Source of the DNA: Kitagawia praeruptora
Lineage: Eukaryota > Streptophyta > Magnoliopsida > Apiales > Apiaceae
NCBI GenBank assembly: GCA_037693485.1
Contig: CM075346.1
Span: 61,065,001 to 61,129,000, forward strand
Direction: 5' to 3'
Length of the DNA: 64,000 nucleotides
How positions within the stretch are numbered: the first letter of the stretch is position 1; every line of letters begins with the position of its first letter. The translations under genes were made by a program, and so were the position numbers. Below, in pieces: positions 31,803 through 43,544 of this stretch. The notes under the pieces were generated by a model, which was not told where the DNA came from, ran no database searches, and saw only the letters and a list, made by a program, of their open reading frames with translations.

Positions 31803-32329
31803 TCTATGGAGATCCATCTTACGTGGAGAACCCGTGGAGAACCACTAATTTTTTATTCTATAATAGAATCAAAGTTCTAATTTTTTGGTTCTATAAAAAA
31901 AAATTACCAATTTTTTTTGGTTCTATAACAAAAAAAACCAATTTGCTGATTCTGTGATAGAACCAAATGTTTTTTTTTTAAAATCATTTTTTCCAAAAAA
32001 AAAAATTGTCTGCTGACGTGGCAATGCCATGTTAGCACTGCTGACATCACTTATGACGTGGCAGTGACGCGTCAGCATTGACAATGTGGCACTGCCACGT
32101 CATCAGTGACGGCAGCATTGATGACATGGAACTGCCACATCAGCAATGGTGACGTCACTGCTAATGTGGTAGTGCCACGTCAGCACTACTGCCGTGGCAG
32201 CAGGTCAGAATTTTTTTTTTTTACAAATTTTTTATAATTTTTTTTTTTTGATTTTGGGAAAAAATGATTCTACTATAGAACCATATGGGGTTCTCCACGG
32301 TTCTCCACGTAAGAGGGGTCTCCATGGAA
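31803..32329. mobile_element. MITE-like element with terminal inverted repeats and a palindrome-rich core
   Basis: The left end (TATGGAGATCCATCTTACG, then TGGAGAACCCGTGGAGAACC) is the inverted copy of the right end (GGTTCTCCACGGTTCTCC, then ACGTAAGAGGGGTCTCCAT) over about 43 bp. Between them are T-rich and A-rich arms. The core (32005-32205) has about ten alternating TGACGTGGCA / TGCCACGTCA words forming nested hairpins. No coding capacity. The Athila-like element has landed within a few bases of its left end, which hides the MITE's own target duplication. Confidence 0.78.
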
Positions 32330-32388
32330 CAATGGCCTACATATGTTTATACATCTTTTAGCTATGAATGGTTTTTGAACATCCTTTA
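32330..32388. other. Short flank between MITE and LTR fragment
   Basis: 59 bp of AT-rich DNA with no feature. The last bases, cttta, would be the target duplication of the element whose LTR starts at 32389. Confidence 0.4.
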
Positions 32389-33101
32389 TGTTAGGTCCAA
32401 TATGTTCGTAGAAGGGGGGGTTTAATACAAAGAGTACTTTTATCGAAATTTGTCCTTTGGATTTAAATTTAATTTAGACAAATTAGTGCGAAATTAAATG
32501 AAACAAAGTTCATCAAGTTGAATATATCAATATATTAAACTTGAGGGTTGTTACAAAATCAGTACAGAGTAATATCTAGTTAATAAAAACAAATTAGAAA
32601 ATTCGACATGAATTCTTCTAGATTTGTTAATAAAAATCAAGATATAGATTAGGAGTAAAAACTCGCTAATAGTGCAAGAGTCACAAGTAATCAAGCTTGA
32701 ACGGATAGAATATTACAAACACTAAGCTTTTGATTTTCTACGAATTTATTGCTCTTGAATGAAGTCTTTAAGATGAGAAAGAGTTCTGCTGGGTTTCTAT
32801 TTCTTTTTGATCTGATTTTTTCGCTTGTAGTCCTGTTGTCTTCTGTTTTGCCTTAATAGATTTTTGTTGAATAACTCTCTGAAGTCCCTGTCTATTTTCG
32901 TTGTTGTTTGTACATCAAGGACAATTAACAAGACAATCGCCAAGACAACCAGGATTCTACCAAGACAGTCGGCAAGACATTCCAAAGCTACCAAGACAGT
33001 TGGCAAGACAATCTTCCTTTTAAGATATTGATATTCTGACTTGCCAAGACAATCTGTATACTCCAAGACAATCTGCAATTATGCTGCTAGGACAATAGAC
33101 T
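32389..33101 (-). repeat. SIRE-type LTR fragment, probably the 3' end of element E's LTR
   Basis: In plus sense it starts TGTTAGGTCCAATATG, then GTAGAAGGGGGGG and TTTAATACAA, which parallels the LTR starts at 51498 and 55118 (TGTTAACTCG, GTAGAAGGGGGG, TTGAATACAA). In minus sense it therefore is an LTR 3' end. From 32925 to 33095 it carries about nine copies of CAAGACAATC, the motif that is otherwise found only in element E's pol-env gap. It breaks off at 33101, where it abuts the middle of an integrase gene of element B without an LTR boundary, so the junction looks like a deletion. Confidence 0.6.
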
Positions 33102-34914
33102 ATTATCTCAAAGAAAATAGTATAGTCTCCCAGAGGACTCATCCGAACACTCCATAGTTGAGTGGAGTATCTGAAAGGAGAAATTGAACTTTGTTAGACA
33201 TGGTTCGATCCACGATAAGCTATGCAGATCTTCCAGTATCACTTTAGGGTTATGAATTGGAAACCTCGGCATATTTACTGAGTAAGGTGCTTTCCAAATC
33301 TGTTCCTCAAACTCCATATGAGATATAGAAAGAAAGGAAACCGAGTCTTAAACACGTTAAGATTTGAGGATGTCCGGCTTATGTCAAGAAAGTTTACCGT
33401 GATAAGCTGGAATCTCGATCCGTAAAATATAGTTTTGTGGGATATCCTAAAGAGATTTTAGGGTATCACTTTTACATCGATCATAGGGTGTTTGTCTCTA
33501 GACATGCTACCTTCTTAGAAAAATAGTTTATCCTTGAAGGGAACAGTGGGAGCAAGATTGAACTTAAAGAAGTTCATGAAACACAAACTACTACGGTTCA
33601 AAAGGAAACTCCTGTTCAAACTTAACAACCTTACGTGGCATAGTGTTGACTCAGAGAAATGGCATAGTGCCATGAAATCCGAAATGGATTCTATGTATGC
33701 CAACCAAGTATGGACCTTGGTTGAAGCACCTGAGGATGTTAGACTTATTGGGTGATAATGGGTATACAAGAGAAAGATTGGAGTAGATGGCTAGGTGGAG
33801 ACCTACAAGGCTAGGCTCATGGCAAAATGATTCAGACAAAGGCAAAGGATTGACTTTGATGAAACTTTTTGCATGTAGCCCTACTCAAATCAATTCGGAT
33901 TTTGCTTGCGATCCATATATGGATTGAAGCAAGCTTCTCGTAGATGGAACATCCATTTTGATGAGACAATCAAATAGTTTGATTTTATCAAAAACATAGA
34001 TGAACCATGTGTTTACAAGAAGGTTAGTGGGAGCGCGGTAACATTTCTTGTGTTGTATGTGGATGACATACTTCTAATAGGAAATGACATACCGAAGCTG
34101 CAATCAGTCAAAGTTTGGCTATCAAAGAACTTCACTATGAAGGACTTGGGTGAAGCATCCTACATTCTCGGTATGGAGATCTATAGAGATAGATCTAGAA
34201 GAATGATAGGTCTTACCCAAGGTACATACATCGAGAAAGTGCTTAAAAGGTTTAGCATGAAAACTCCACGAGAGGTCTCATACCGATGAGCCATGGAGTA
34301 TCCCTTTCTGAGAAGATGTCTAAGACACTTGAGGAAAGAGAGCGTATGAGTAAGATTCCTTATGCTTCAGCAATAGGATCTATCATGTACGCGATGTTAT
34401 GTACTAGGCATGATATTGCTCATTCAATTAGTTTGACGAGCAGATATCAGTCCGATCCAGGTGAAGACCACTGGAAAGCAGTGAAGAACATCCTTAAGTA
34501 TTTGCGAAGGACTAAGGATATTTTTCTTGTTTTTGGTGGATCTGAGTTGAAAATAGAGGGTTATACTGACTCTAGTTTTCAATCAGAAAGTGATGATAGC
34601 AAATCCATGTTAGGGTACGTGTCTACTCTGAAGGGTGGAGCGATTAGTTGGAAGAGTTCCAAACAGCCTACACGGTTGACTCAACAGCGGAAGCAGAGTT
34701 TATAGATGCAAGTGACGCTGCAAAACTGTTTTGTGGCGCTTTCTTTTGATTACGGAGATCATTGAAAGTAGAGATGTCAACATTGAAAAGTTGACACACA
34801 TAACAACATAGCAGACCTACTCACTAAGCCGATATCTCAGATTCACTTCGATCGTCATAATGAGTGAATGGGTATTAGATACCAGAGTGATTGGCTTTAG
34901 TACAAGTGGGAGAT
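33102..34914 (+). pseudogene. Element B copy 1: truncated integrase-RT-RNase H remnant
   Basis: Same sequence as 40172-41984 with about 14 differences by eye. It starts abruptly inside the integrase core (LDYLKENSIVSQ) and carries the same lesions as copy 2: stops in integrase, a deletion that joins FDETF directly to YGLKQASR (most of the RT palm is missing), and a shift in front of the PMSHGVSLSE-type segment. The surviving RT YVDDILLIGND is at 34056. RNase H shows GYTDSSFQSESDDS and WKSSKQ, then decays. It cannot encode an active enzyme. Confidence 0.85.
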
Positions 34915-36478
34915 TGAAAGAGTTTGTCCTAAACTCCAATCATGTATGATGATTTAGGAAGAACTTTCTTGTTCTCTTATTTGATTTCATTAATATTAAT
35001 AAAAGACTTATTTGTTTTTATTACGGGCTTTATCTATTTAAAGTGTTTTAAATAAGATATTCCATGGTTTAAAGTAAAGCTTCTAGAATTATAATGAGAT
35101 TATAATAGTGAGATCTAGAAGATGATAACTCTAAACCTAAACAGTTCCTGATCATAGGATAACTAATCGGAAGTTAGTGAATCCGCAAAGATTGGTACAT
35201 ACTATGCTTGCTCCTTTTAGGAGGATGTCTGTTCTCATAGGCATTTGTGTGGTGACACTATAGCTAGTATGTAGGTGCTTATTAGGGAATAAGTTCACTG
35301 AACATGACTCGATAAGTTGAACAACTAATGGAGTTTACTCACGTGTCGATAGTTGTTCCCTGGGTGATAGTTGTACAAGTGTCCTTAGACTTGAGATCGT
35401 TAGAGTAATCTTGTATATAATGAACTGTGCTTTGGTTTAGTCCTTAGTCTCAAGGACATCCATTAGGTCTATTCTGGGCATAGGGATTTGTGTATGGAGA
35501 TAGTTAATGGTCAATAAAGGATCTACCCCTTCCAGTAAGGAAGTGAATATCCTATGTTATTCTTAGTATGCGAGTTCCGGAATCTCTGGCCAGAGTGTAT
35601 GAAATTAGAAAGGAGTTTCTAATTTGCATTAATATGAACTTTGCATTATGAATAAGAAATCATATGATTAAATTTGATAGGCTTGACACGAGATCCATGC
35701 CTTGAATTTAATCGGGATATTGTAGGGTAGAAGGAATTGATTGTACGGTAACTAGTCACTGACAGGTTCTTGGTATTCTAAGCAGTGAATTCATATTATC
35801 CGGATAGTCGCGATATGTTGAGAAGCATCACTCACGATGTAGAATAAATATAATTAATCAGTTAATTATATTTAATGAATTTTAGAATTCATATAAATAA
35901 TAAATAAAAAGTTTATTATTATTTATTTCTACTACCGACTTAATATTGAACCTACAGGGTCACACCATAAAAAGATTAATTTATTGATGAAGGTATTTTG
36001 AGAGAGCAAGTTGTTTTAATAATGATTAAAATTGTTTTAATTATTATTTAACATTTTATAAGATAAAGTGTAGGATTTATATATTAATATATAATGATAT
36101 ATTAATTATGAAAACCCTACATGAGCCCTATAAATAGAATGAGATGAGAATGAGTTTACACACTTTTTGGTTTGTGTGAAAAACCTAGTTGCCTCCCTCA
36201 TCTTCTTCATCTCCCTCTCTCTCTCTCAAACCTCCATTTTTATAAAAGCTTAGTTTTATAAAAAACTTCGTCGAAGAATTAATCTTGGTGGATACCGGTA
36301 GAGTGCTTCACACTCTGAGGAGCAACTGCTTGCAACCATCCAAACCATCTTCGAATTTTCAAGGTAAGGTTTCGATTCCTCCGGTCTTTCGTTTTTATAT
36401 GATTTTCTATAAGCCCGATACATGGTTTTTACGGAATAAATGTTATATCGCGCTTTCGCTCGTCCGTAAATTCCTTCA
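34915..36478 (+). repeat. Element B LTR 1 (1564 bp)
   Basis: Begins TGAAAGAGTTTGTCC after AAGTGGGAGAT and ends TAAATTCCTTCA just before the primer site. Inverted ends TGAA/TTCA. CTATAAATAG at about 36129 is a good TATA box and a CT-rich leader follows (36187-36235). Near 35846-35873 is a perfect 12 bp inverted repeat (AAATATAATTAA, loop TCAG). It differs from LTR 2 at about eleven positions and a CT-repeat indel. Confidence 0.9.
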
Positions 36479-36479
36479 A

Positions 36480-36495
36480 TGGCATCAGAGCCAGG
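36480..36495 (+). other. Primer-binding site of element B
   Basis: TGGCATCAGAGCCAGG starts one base after the LTR end. It differs by one base from the standard TGGTATCAGAGC (initiator Met tRNA) start. Confidence 0.8.
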
Positions 36496-37073
36496 TTCTG
36501 CATATAGAGATTCACATAAAAAATTTCAGATTTTTTTATGCATGTATGGATTTATTATGATTTTTGCAAGTTTATTTTGCTTTAATTATGAATTAATTCA
36601 AAATAATATTTGCATGAAGTTTTGACCATTGATCTGGGTTCTATAAGTGTTATGGATCATCTAGATATTTTTTCATAATTTTGTGATGTGTAGATTTTTT
36701 GTTATGAATTTTTTAAAATTGTTTTGATTAAAATTCATAAAATAATCATGCATGTGAATATTATGAAATTAAAGTTTGCACAAGGACCCCATAGCTACCT
36801 GGTAATTTTTTCTGTTGTTGATTCAATAAAAGTTATGTTGTTTTAATTTTTATTAATTTATTAATTAAATGTTAATTAATTTATTAATATAAAATTAAAA
36901 TAATAATAATAAAGGAAGTTAATCAGCCGTTTTGTTTTTTTGAGAAGTAAAGGCATCAGTTACAATCTGACACACTACAGTAGTATAACGGTCGACTACA
37001 TTAAACAAAAAAAAAAACTTTCAACTGCTGCTTTGCTTAACACTGCTGTCTGACGCGCGTGTAGCGCAAATGC

Positions 37074-37112
37074 GGGGGGGGGGGGGGGTCACGCATTTCA
37101 GAAATGCGTGAC
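37074..37112 (+). promoter_or_regulatory. G15 tract followed by a perfect 11 bp hairpin
   Basis: Fifteen Gs (37074-37088) run into GTCACGCATTT, loop CAG, AAATGCGTGAC (37088-37112), an 11 bp perfect inverted repeat. The AATGCGT(G/T)AC word recurs at about 37137 and 37184. This may be an RNA structural signal in the leader; the exact G count is error-prone. Confidence 0.55.
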
Positions 37113-38084
37113 ACTGTCTGTTGCGCAATTTCTGGATGCGTTACAACGTTTAATGGTTTTAAATGCTTGTAACGCCTTCCGGGAATGCGTTACAGCCCTT
37201 CTGTCTCATTAAATTTGATTTTTTGGGAGTTTCGTAACTCCGTTTTGGGCGTACAATATATCGTTGGATTCGTATTTCCGATACGGATCTAATGGAGTGG
37301 TCAAATATTTTTTATATAATATTTTTGAAATATTTATATTACCAGAAGTGTTTTAAAGCATATTTTAATTGTTTTAAATTGCTTTTAAATGCTATGATAA
37401 ATCCATACATCATTATATCAATGTGTGACATGATATTGCTTGCATGCCTACTTGTTTATTTAATTTTATATATGAGATATATGCCTATGTTTACCATGAG
37501 ATGATAGATTTAGGTGAACTTAAATCAAAATAAGGCGTGCTCTAGAAAATCTAGAATAGGAATCGTTTCTTGCCTTAATAATAATATTATGAATACAATC
37601 ATGAGATTTTTGTGTTTTTGAAACACGTAATTAAATATGAATTTTCAATATTGAGAGAAAGGATGATTCTGTCAAAAACAGATTTTGATCTGTAAGAAGA
37701 GGGTATTAAGTGACGCCTCTTGACAATGCTCCCCCCGATCTGGGAATCATCCTATTATCGATTATTGATTTGAAATATTTAATTGAAGAAAAGAATCTCT
37801 TTATAATATGATTATGATTGTTAAATAATATTAGTTAATTAATAATGGATAATAATTATTTATTTATGAAATAATAATTAGTTAGCAATTTTATTAATTG
37901 ATTAAATGAGATTTAATTTATTATAAAATAATTAAGATGTGATCTTAATATTATTAATTATTTATTTAATTTATGAAATTATATTAAGGGAGAGATTAAT
38001 TTTCTAAAGAGTTTAGAAATAGAATTAATAATTAAAAGAGTTTTAATTATTGGTTAATAACAAAGAAGATGAGATCTATGTATT

Positions 38085-38890
38085 ATATATGTCAAGTTGT
38101 AATCGGCCATAGGCACAAAAAGTTTTGTATCGGTTATGGTCTTCCAACATGACAGAAAGTATTTCTTGTTTTCGGTGCATTGTCGTTTCGTGCTACAGCC
38201 GAGGATTTTGTTACCGATCAACATTAAAATACTTGTCTGTTACATTAGATGTGTACAAAATTAGATTTTAGTGGTCGTTACGTGCTACAGCCGTGGGCTA
38301 TTGGAATCTAATTTAATTGTACAAAATGTTGGATTTGACTTGGCTAATAATATTGAGATTTTTCGTGTTTTTGTTATAGATTTAGATTATCTATTAAACT
38401 TAAAACACGTTAGACTTATAGGTTTATACGAAAATGTTTCGTGACCTTAAAAAAAACCTCTTTTATAAATATCAAGTAGTAATTGGCCAATGACACAACG
38501 GGCTTGTGTCGGTCATAGCCTTCCAACATGGTAGAAAGTAGTTCTCATTTTTGAATCACTGTCGTTTCGTGCCACAGCCGAGGGCTTTGATTTCGAAATA
38601 AGAAATACTTATCTATTACATAGAGATGTGTACAATGAATTAGAATCTAATGGTCGTTACGTGCCACAGCCGTGGGCTATTTGAGACTGATTCAATTGTA
38701 CAGAATGTTGGGTTAGACTTGACTTAGAATATTGAGTTTGTCGTGCCACAGCCGTGACTCAATTATTCAAGAGGCTAAAGTTTTATTAGGGAATAACATG
38801 AGATGTAATTGACAAGAGTTGTCTGCCTACTGAACATCACATGGCGTTTCGTGCCACAGCCGGGGTTGTGTGATGGAATGTAGGATCCCT
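38085..38890 (+). repeat. Leader tandem repeat with CGTGCCACAGCCG words
   Basis: A unit of about 380 bp is repeated (38085-38465, 38466-38762), each with TTCCAACATG, TCGTTTCGTGCCACAGCCG and GGTCGTTACGTGCCACAGCC. In all, CGTG(C/T)(C/T)ACAGCCG occurs six times to 38870. The spacing and flanks are well kept while other parts have diverged. Confidence 0.75.
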
Positions 38891-39091
38891 ATTCCCACTA
38901 GCATTACGAATGCTTATTTATTCACTTAGGGGGTTGTATAAATTAGATAAACTAGTGGGAGCCACTTATGAATAAAGACCCGATTCATGTAGTGTTTTAA
39001 TAGTGAAATTGAATATTTGCTAAGTGTTGTTATGTGTATATCATTTGCAGACTTAATATATATAGATATATACACTAGGTCTTCTGCACAA

Positions 39092-41775
39092 TCACTCCGT
39101 AGCATACTAGATGCTCACATATTGACTGATCCCAACTATGCTGACTGGCTTCGAAGCTTGAGAAAAGTTCTCAAGGGCTAAGAAGTTGGGATATGCTATT
39201 TGTTTTCACTGTAACAAGGTGAGGCACTGGAAGAGGAACTGTAAGGTTTACCTTGCAGAACTGAACGTAAAGAAGGCTAGTAAGACTACCGTTTCTAATT
39301 CAGATATGTTTATGATTGAAGTAAACATGTCACTAAATCAAACTTCTACTTAGGTATTAGATACTACTTATGGTTCTCACATTTGCAATTCGTTGCGAGG
39401 ACTAAGGAGAAGTAGGGCTCTTGGGGAAGAGAAGGCGATTCTACGGATGGGTAATGGAGTAAGAGTTGCTGCCATAGCTGTAGGGTCGTTTGATTTACAT
39501 ATGCCTACGGGCAAGACTATTATTTTAAATAATTGTTATTTGGTTCCCTCGATTGTGAGGAATATTATTTCTATTCCAATGTTAGACTTGGATGGATTTT
39601 CATTTATTATTCAGAATATTAAACATCCAATCCTTAGAGATAATGTTCTTTATGGTAGTGGAACTTTAAATAATGGTCTGTATGTATGTGACATAGAATA
39701 TGTTTTACTTCATATTAAACAAAGAAAAAAAAAAGGATGATGAAAATCCTACCTACTTATGGCACTACAGACTTGGTCATATTAGTGAAAATAGACTTCG
39801 GACATTGCATAAGGGAAGGTTACTGGAACCCTTTGATTTTGAATCATATCCTACATGCATGTCTTGTCTATTGGGTAAAATGACCAAATCTCCATTTAGT
39901 GGACATGGAGAGAGCGCTAGAGAGTTGCTGGTATTGGTACACATAGATGTATGTGAACAAATGTCTACGCAAGCCATGGCAGGATTTTAATACTTCGTGA
40001 CTTTCATAGATAATTGATCTAGATTCAAATATATGTATTTTATGAAATACAAATCTGAAGCCTTTGAAAAGTTCAAAGAATACAGTTATGAAGTAGAGAA
40101 ATAAACCAAACATAGTATTAGAGCTCTTCGATCAGATCGAGGAGATGAATACTTGAGTGGTGTGTTTCTAGATTATCTCAAAGAAAATAGTATAGTCTCC
40201 CAGTGGACTCATCCGGACACTTCATAGTTGAGTGGAGTATCTGAAAGGAGAAATTGAACTTTGTTAGACATGGTTCGATCCACGATAAGCTATGCAGATC
40301 TTCCAGTATCACTTTAGGGTTATGAATTGGAAACCTCGGCATATTTACTGAATAAGGTGCTTTCCAAATCTGTTCCTCAAACTCCATATGAGATATAGAA
40401 AGAAAGGAAACCGAGTCTTAAACACGTTAAGATTTGGGGATGTCCGGCTTATGTCAAGAAAGTTGACCGTGATAAGCTGGAATCTCGATCCGTAAAATGT
40501 AGTTTTGTGGGATATCCTAAAGAGATTTTAGGGTATCACTTTTACACCGATCATAGGGTGTTTGTCTCTAGACATGCTACCTTCTTATAAAAATAGTTTA
40601 TCCTTGAAGGGAACAGTGGGAGCAAGATTGAACTTAAAGAAGTTCATGAAACACAAACTACTACGGTTCAAAAGGAAACTCCTGTTCAAACTAAACAACC
40701 TTACGTGGCATAGTGTTGACTCAGAGAAATGGCATAGTGCCATGAAATCCGAAATGGATTCTATGTATGCCAACCAAGTATGGACCTTGGTTGAAGCACC
40801 TGAGGATGTTAGACTTATTGGGTGATAATGGGTATACAAGAGAAAGATTGGAGTAGATGGCTAGGTGGAGACCTATAAGGCTAGGCTCATGGCAAAATGA
40901 TTCAGACAAAGGCAAAGGATTGACTTTGATGAAACTTTTTGCATGTAGCCCTACTCAAATCAATTCGGATTTTGCTTGCGATCCATATATGGATTGAAGC
41001 AAGCTTCTCATAGATGGAACATCCATTTTGATGAGACAATCAAATAGTTTGATTTTATCAAAAACATAGATGAACCATGTGTTTACAAGAAGGTTAGTGG
41101 GAGCGCGGTAACATTTCTTGTGTTGTATGTGGATGACATACTTCTAATAGGAAATGACATACCGAAGCTGCAATCAGTCAAAGTTTGGCTATCAAAGAAC
41201 TTCACTATGAAGGACTTGGGTGAAGCATCCTACATTCTCGGTATGGAGATCTATAGAGATAGATCTAGAAGAATGATAGGTCTTACCCAAGGTACATACA
41301 TCGAGAAAGTGCTTAAAAGGTTTAGCATGAAAACTCCACGAGAGGTCTCATACCGATGAGCCATGGAGTATCCCTTTCCGAGAAGATGTCTAAGACACTT
41401 GAGGAAAGAGAGCGTATGAGTAAGATTCCTTATGCTTCAGTAATAGGATCTATCATGTACGCGATGTTATGTACTAGGCATGATATTGCTCATTCAATTA
41501 GTTTGACGAGCAGATATCAGTCCGATCCAGGTGAAGACCACTGGAAAGCAGTGAAGAACATCCTTAAGTATTTGCGAAGGACTAAGGATATTTTTCTTGT
41601 TTTTGGTGGATCTGAGTTGAAAATAGAGGGTTATACTGACTCTAGTTTTCAATCAGAAAGTGATGATAGCAAATCCATGTTAGGGTACGTGTCTACTCTG
41701 AAGGGTGGAGCGATTAGTTGGAAGAGTTCCAAACAGCCTACACGGTTGACTCAACAGCGGAAGCAGAGTTTATAG
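39092..41775 (+). pseudogene. Element B copy 2: deleted gag-pol
   Basis: Gag begins SLRSILDAHILTDPNYADWL (39092-39175), then jumps to the zinc knuckle CFHCNKVRHWKRNC (39201-39242), so nearly all of the capsid is deleted. The protease region has LDTTYGSH where DTG is expected (the Gly is lost), followed by LRMGNGVRVAA and RNIISIPMLD. The integrase zinc site includes WHYRLGHIS and CMSC; the core has HIDVCE, RSDRGDEYL and SGVSERRN, with stops between. RT lacks the block between FDETF and YGLKQAS. YVDDILLIGND is at 41126. RNase H ends in a frameshift near 41760, and downstream (ADLLTKPI-like DLLTKPIS at about 41884) is out of frame. Non-functional. Confidence 0.88.
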
Positions 41776-41984
41776 ATGCAAGTGACGCTGCAAAACTGTT
41801 TTGTGGCGCTTTCTTTTGATTACGGAGATCATTGAAAGTAGAGATGTCAACATTGAAAAGTTGACACACATAACAACATAGCAGACCTACTCACTAAGCC
41901 GATATCTCAGATTCACTTCGATCGTCATAATGAGTGAATGGGTATTAGATACCAGAGTGATTGGCTTTAGTACAAGTGGGAGAT
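41776..41984 (+). other. RNase H tail and purine tract of element B
   Basis: Shifted-frame remnant of the RNase H end (GCAGACCTACTCACTAAGCC reads ADLLTKP), then AGTACAAGTGGGAGAT as purine tract just before the LTR at 41985. Confidence 0.7.
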
Positions 41985-43544
41985 TGAAAGAGTTTATCCT
42001 AAACTCCAATCATGTATGATGATTTAGGAAGAACTTTCTTGTTCTCTTATTTGATTTCATTAATATTAATAAAAGACTTATTTGTTTTTATTACGGGCTT
42101 TATCTGTTTAAAGTGTTTTAAATAAGATATTCCATGGTTTAAAGTAAAGCTTCTAGAATTATAATGAGATTATAATAGTGAGATCTAGAAGATGATAACT
42201 CTAAACCTAAACAGTTCCTGATCATAGGATAACTAATCGGAAGTTAGTGAATCCGCAAAGATTGGTACATACTATGCTTGCTCCTTTTAGGAGGATGTCT
42301 GTTCTCATAGGCATTTGTGTGGTGACACTATAGCTAGTATGTAGGTGCTTATTAGGGAATAAGTTCACTGAACATGACTCGATAAGTTGAACAACTAATG
42401 GAGTTTACTCACGTGTCGATAGTTGTTCACTGGGTGATAGTTGTACAAGTGTCCTTAGACTTGAGATCGTTAGAGTAATCTTGTATATAATGAACTGTGC
42501 TTTGGTTTAGTCCTTAGTCTCAAGGACATCCATTAGGTCTATTCTGGGCATAGGGATTTGTGTATGGAGATAGTTAATGGTCAATAAAGGATCTACCCCT
42601 TCCAGTAAGGAAGTGAATATCCTATGTTATTCTTAGTATGCGAGTTCCGGAATCTCTGGCCAGAGTGTATGAAATTAGAAAGGAGTTTCTAATTTGCATT
42701 AATATGAACTTTGCATTATGAATAAGAAATCATATGATTAAATTTGATAGGCTTGACACGAGATCCATGGCTTGTATTTAATCGGGATATTGTAGGGTAG
42801 AAGGAATTGATTGTACGGTAACTAGTCACTGACAGGTTCTTGGTATTCTAAGCAGTGAATTCATATTATCCGGATAGTCGCGATATGTTGAGAAGCATCA
42901 CTCGCGATGTGGAATAAATATAATTAATCAGTTAATTATATTTAATGAATTTTAGAATTCATATAAATAATAAATAAAAAGTTTATTATTATTTATTTCT
43001 ACTACCGACTTAATATTGAACCTACAGGGTCACACCATAAAAAGATTAATTTATTGATGAAGGTATTTTGAGAGAGCAAGTTGTTTTAATAATGATTAAA
43101 ATTGTTTTAATTATTATTTAACATTTTATAAGATAAAGTGTAGGATTTATATATTAATATATAATGATATATTAATTATGAAAACCCTACATGAGCCCTA
43201 TAAATAGAATGAGATGAGAATGAGTTTACACACTTTTTGGTTTGTGTGAAAAACCTAGTTGCCTCCCTCATCTTCTTCATCTCCCTCTCTCTCAAACCTC
43301 CATTTTTATAAAAGCTTAGTTTTATAAAAAGCTTCGTCGAAGAATTAATCTTGGTGGATACCGGTAGAGTGCTTCACACTCTGAGGAGCAACTGCTTGCA
43401 ACCATCCAAACCATCTTCGAATTTTCAAGGTAAGGTTTCGATTCCTCCGGTCTTTCGTTTTTATATGATTTTCTATATGCCCGATACATGGTTTTTACGG
43501 AATAAATGTTTTATCGCGCTTCCGCTCGTCCGTAAATTCCTTCA
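41985..43544 (+). repeat. Element B LTR 2 (1560 bp)
   Basis: TGAAAGAGTTTATCC ... TAAATTCCTTCA, partner of 34915-36478. It is followed directly by AAAATAGGG of D2, so its right edge is a genuine insertion edge. Confidence 0.92.

Larger units (their letters stand above)
36496..39091 (+). other. Long untranslated leader of element B
   Basis: 2.6 kb, AT-rich, without ORFs of note. It holds a G15 run and a perfect hairpin (37074-37112) and a tandem repeat with six GTGCCACAGCCG words (38085-38880). CCCCCCGATCTGGGAATC at about 37731 is another GC-rich patch. Confidence 0.65.
34915..43544 (+). mobile_element. Element B: defective Ty1/copia retrotransposon with both LTRs
   Basis: LTR, primer site, 2.6 kb leader, heavily deleted gag-pol, purine tract, LTR, all plus strand. 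RNase H wording (IPYASAIGSIMYAMLCTR, YQSDPGEDHWKAVKNIL, KYLRRTKDIF) is close to Angela/Tork-type copia. Upstream lies a second internal region (33102-34914) that joins the first LTR, so the unit is part of a longer tandem (internal-LTR-internal-LTR). The right edge is in the env-like ORF of D2 (43545). No left target duplication can be tested because the left end is lost. Confidence 0.85.

Noticed and set aside
37074..37088. G15 run as a reliable sequence feature on its own
   Set aside because: Homopolymer length is error-prone, so only the adjacent perfect hairpin is kept as evidence.
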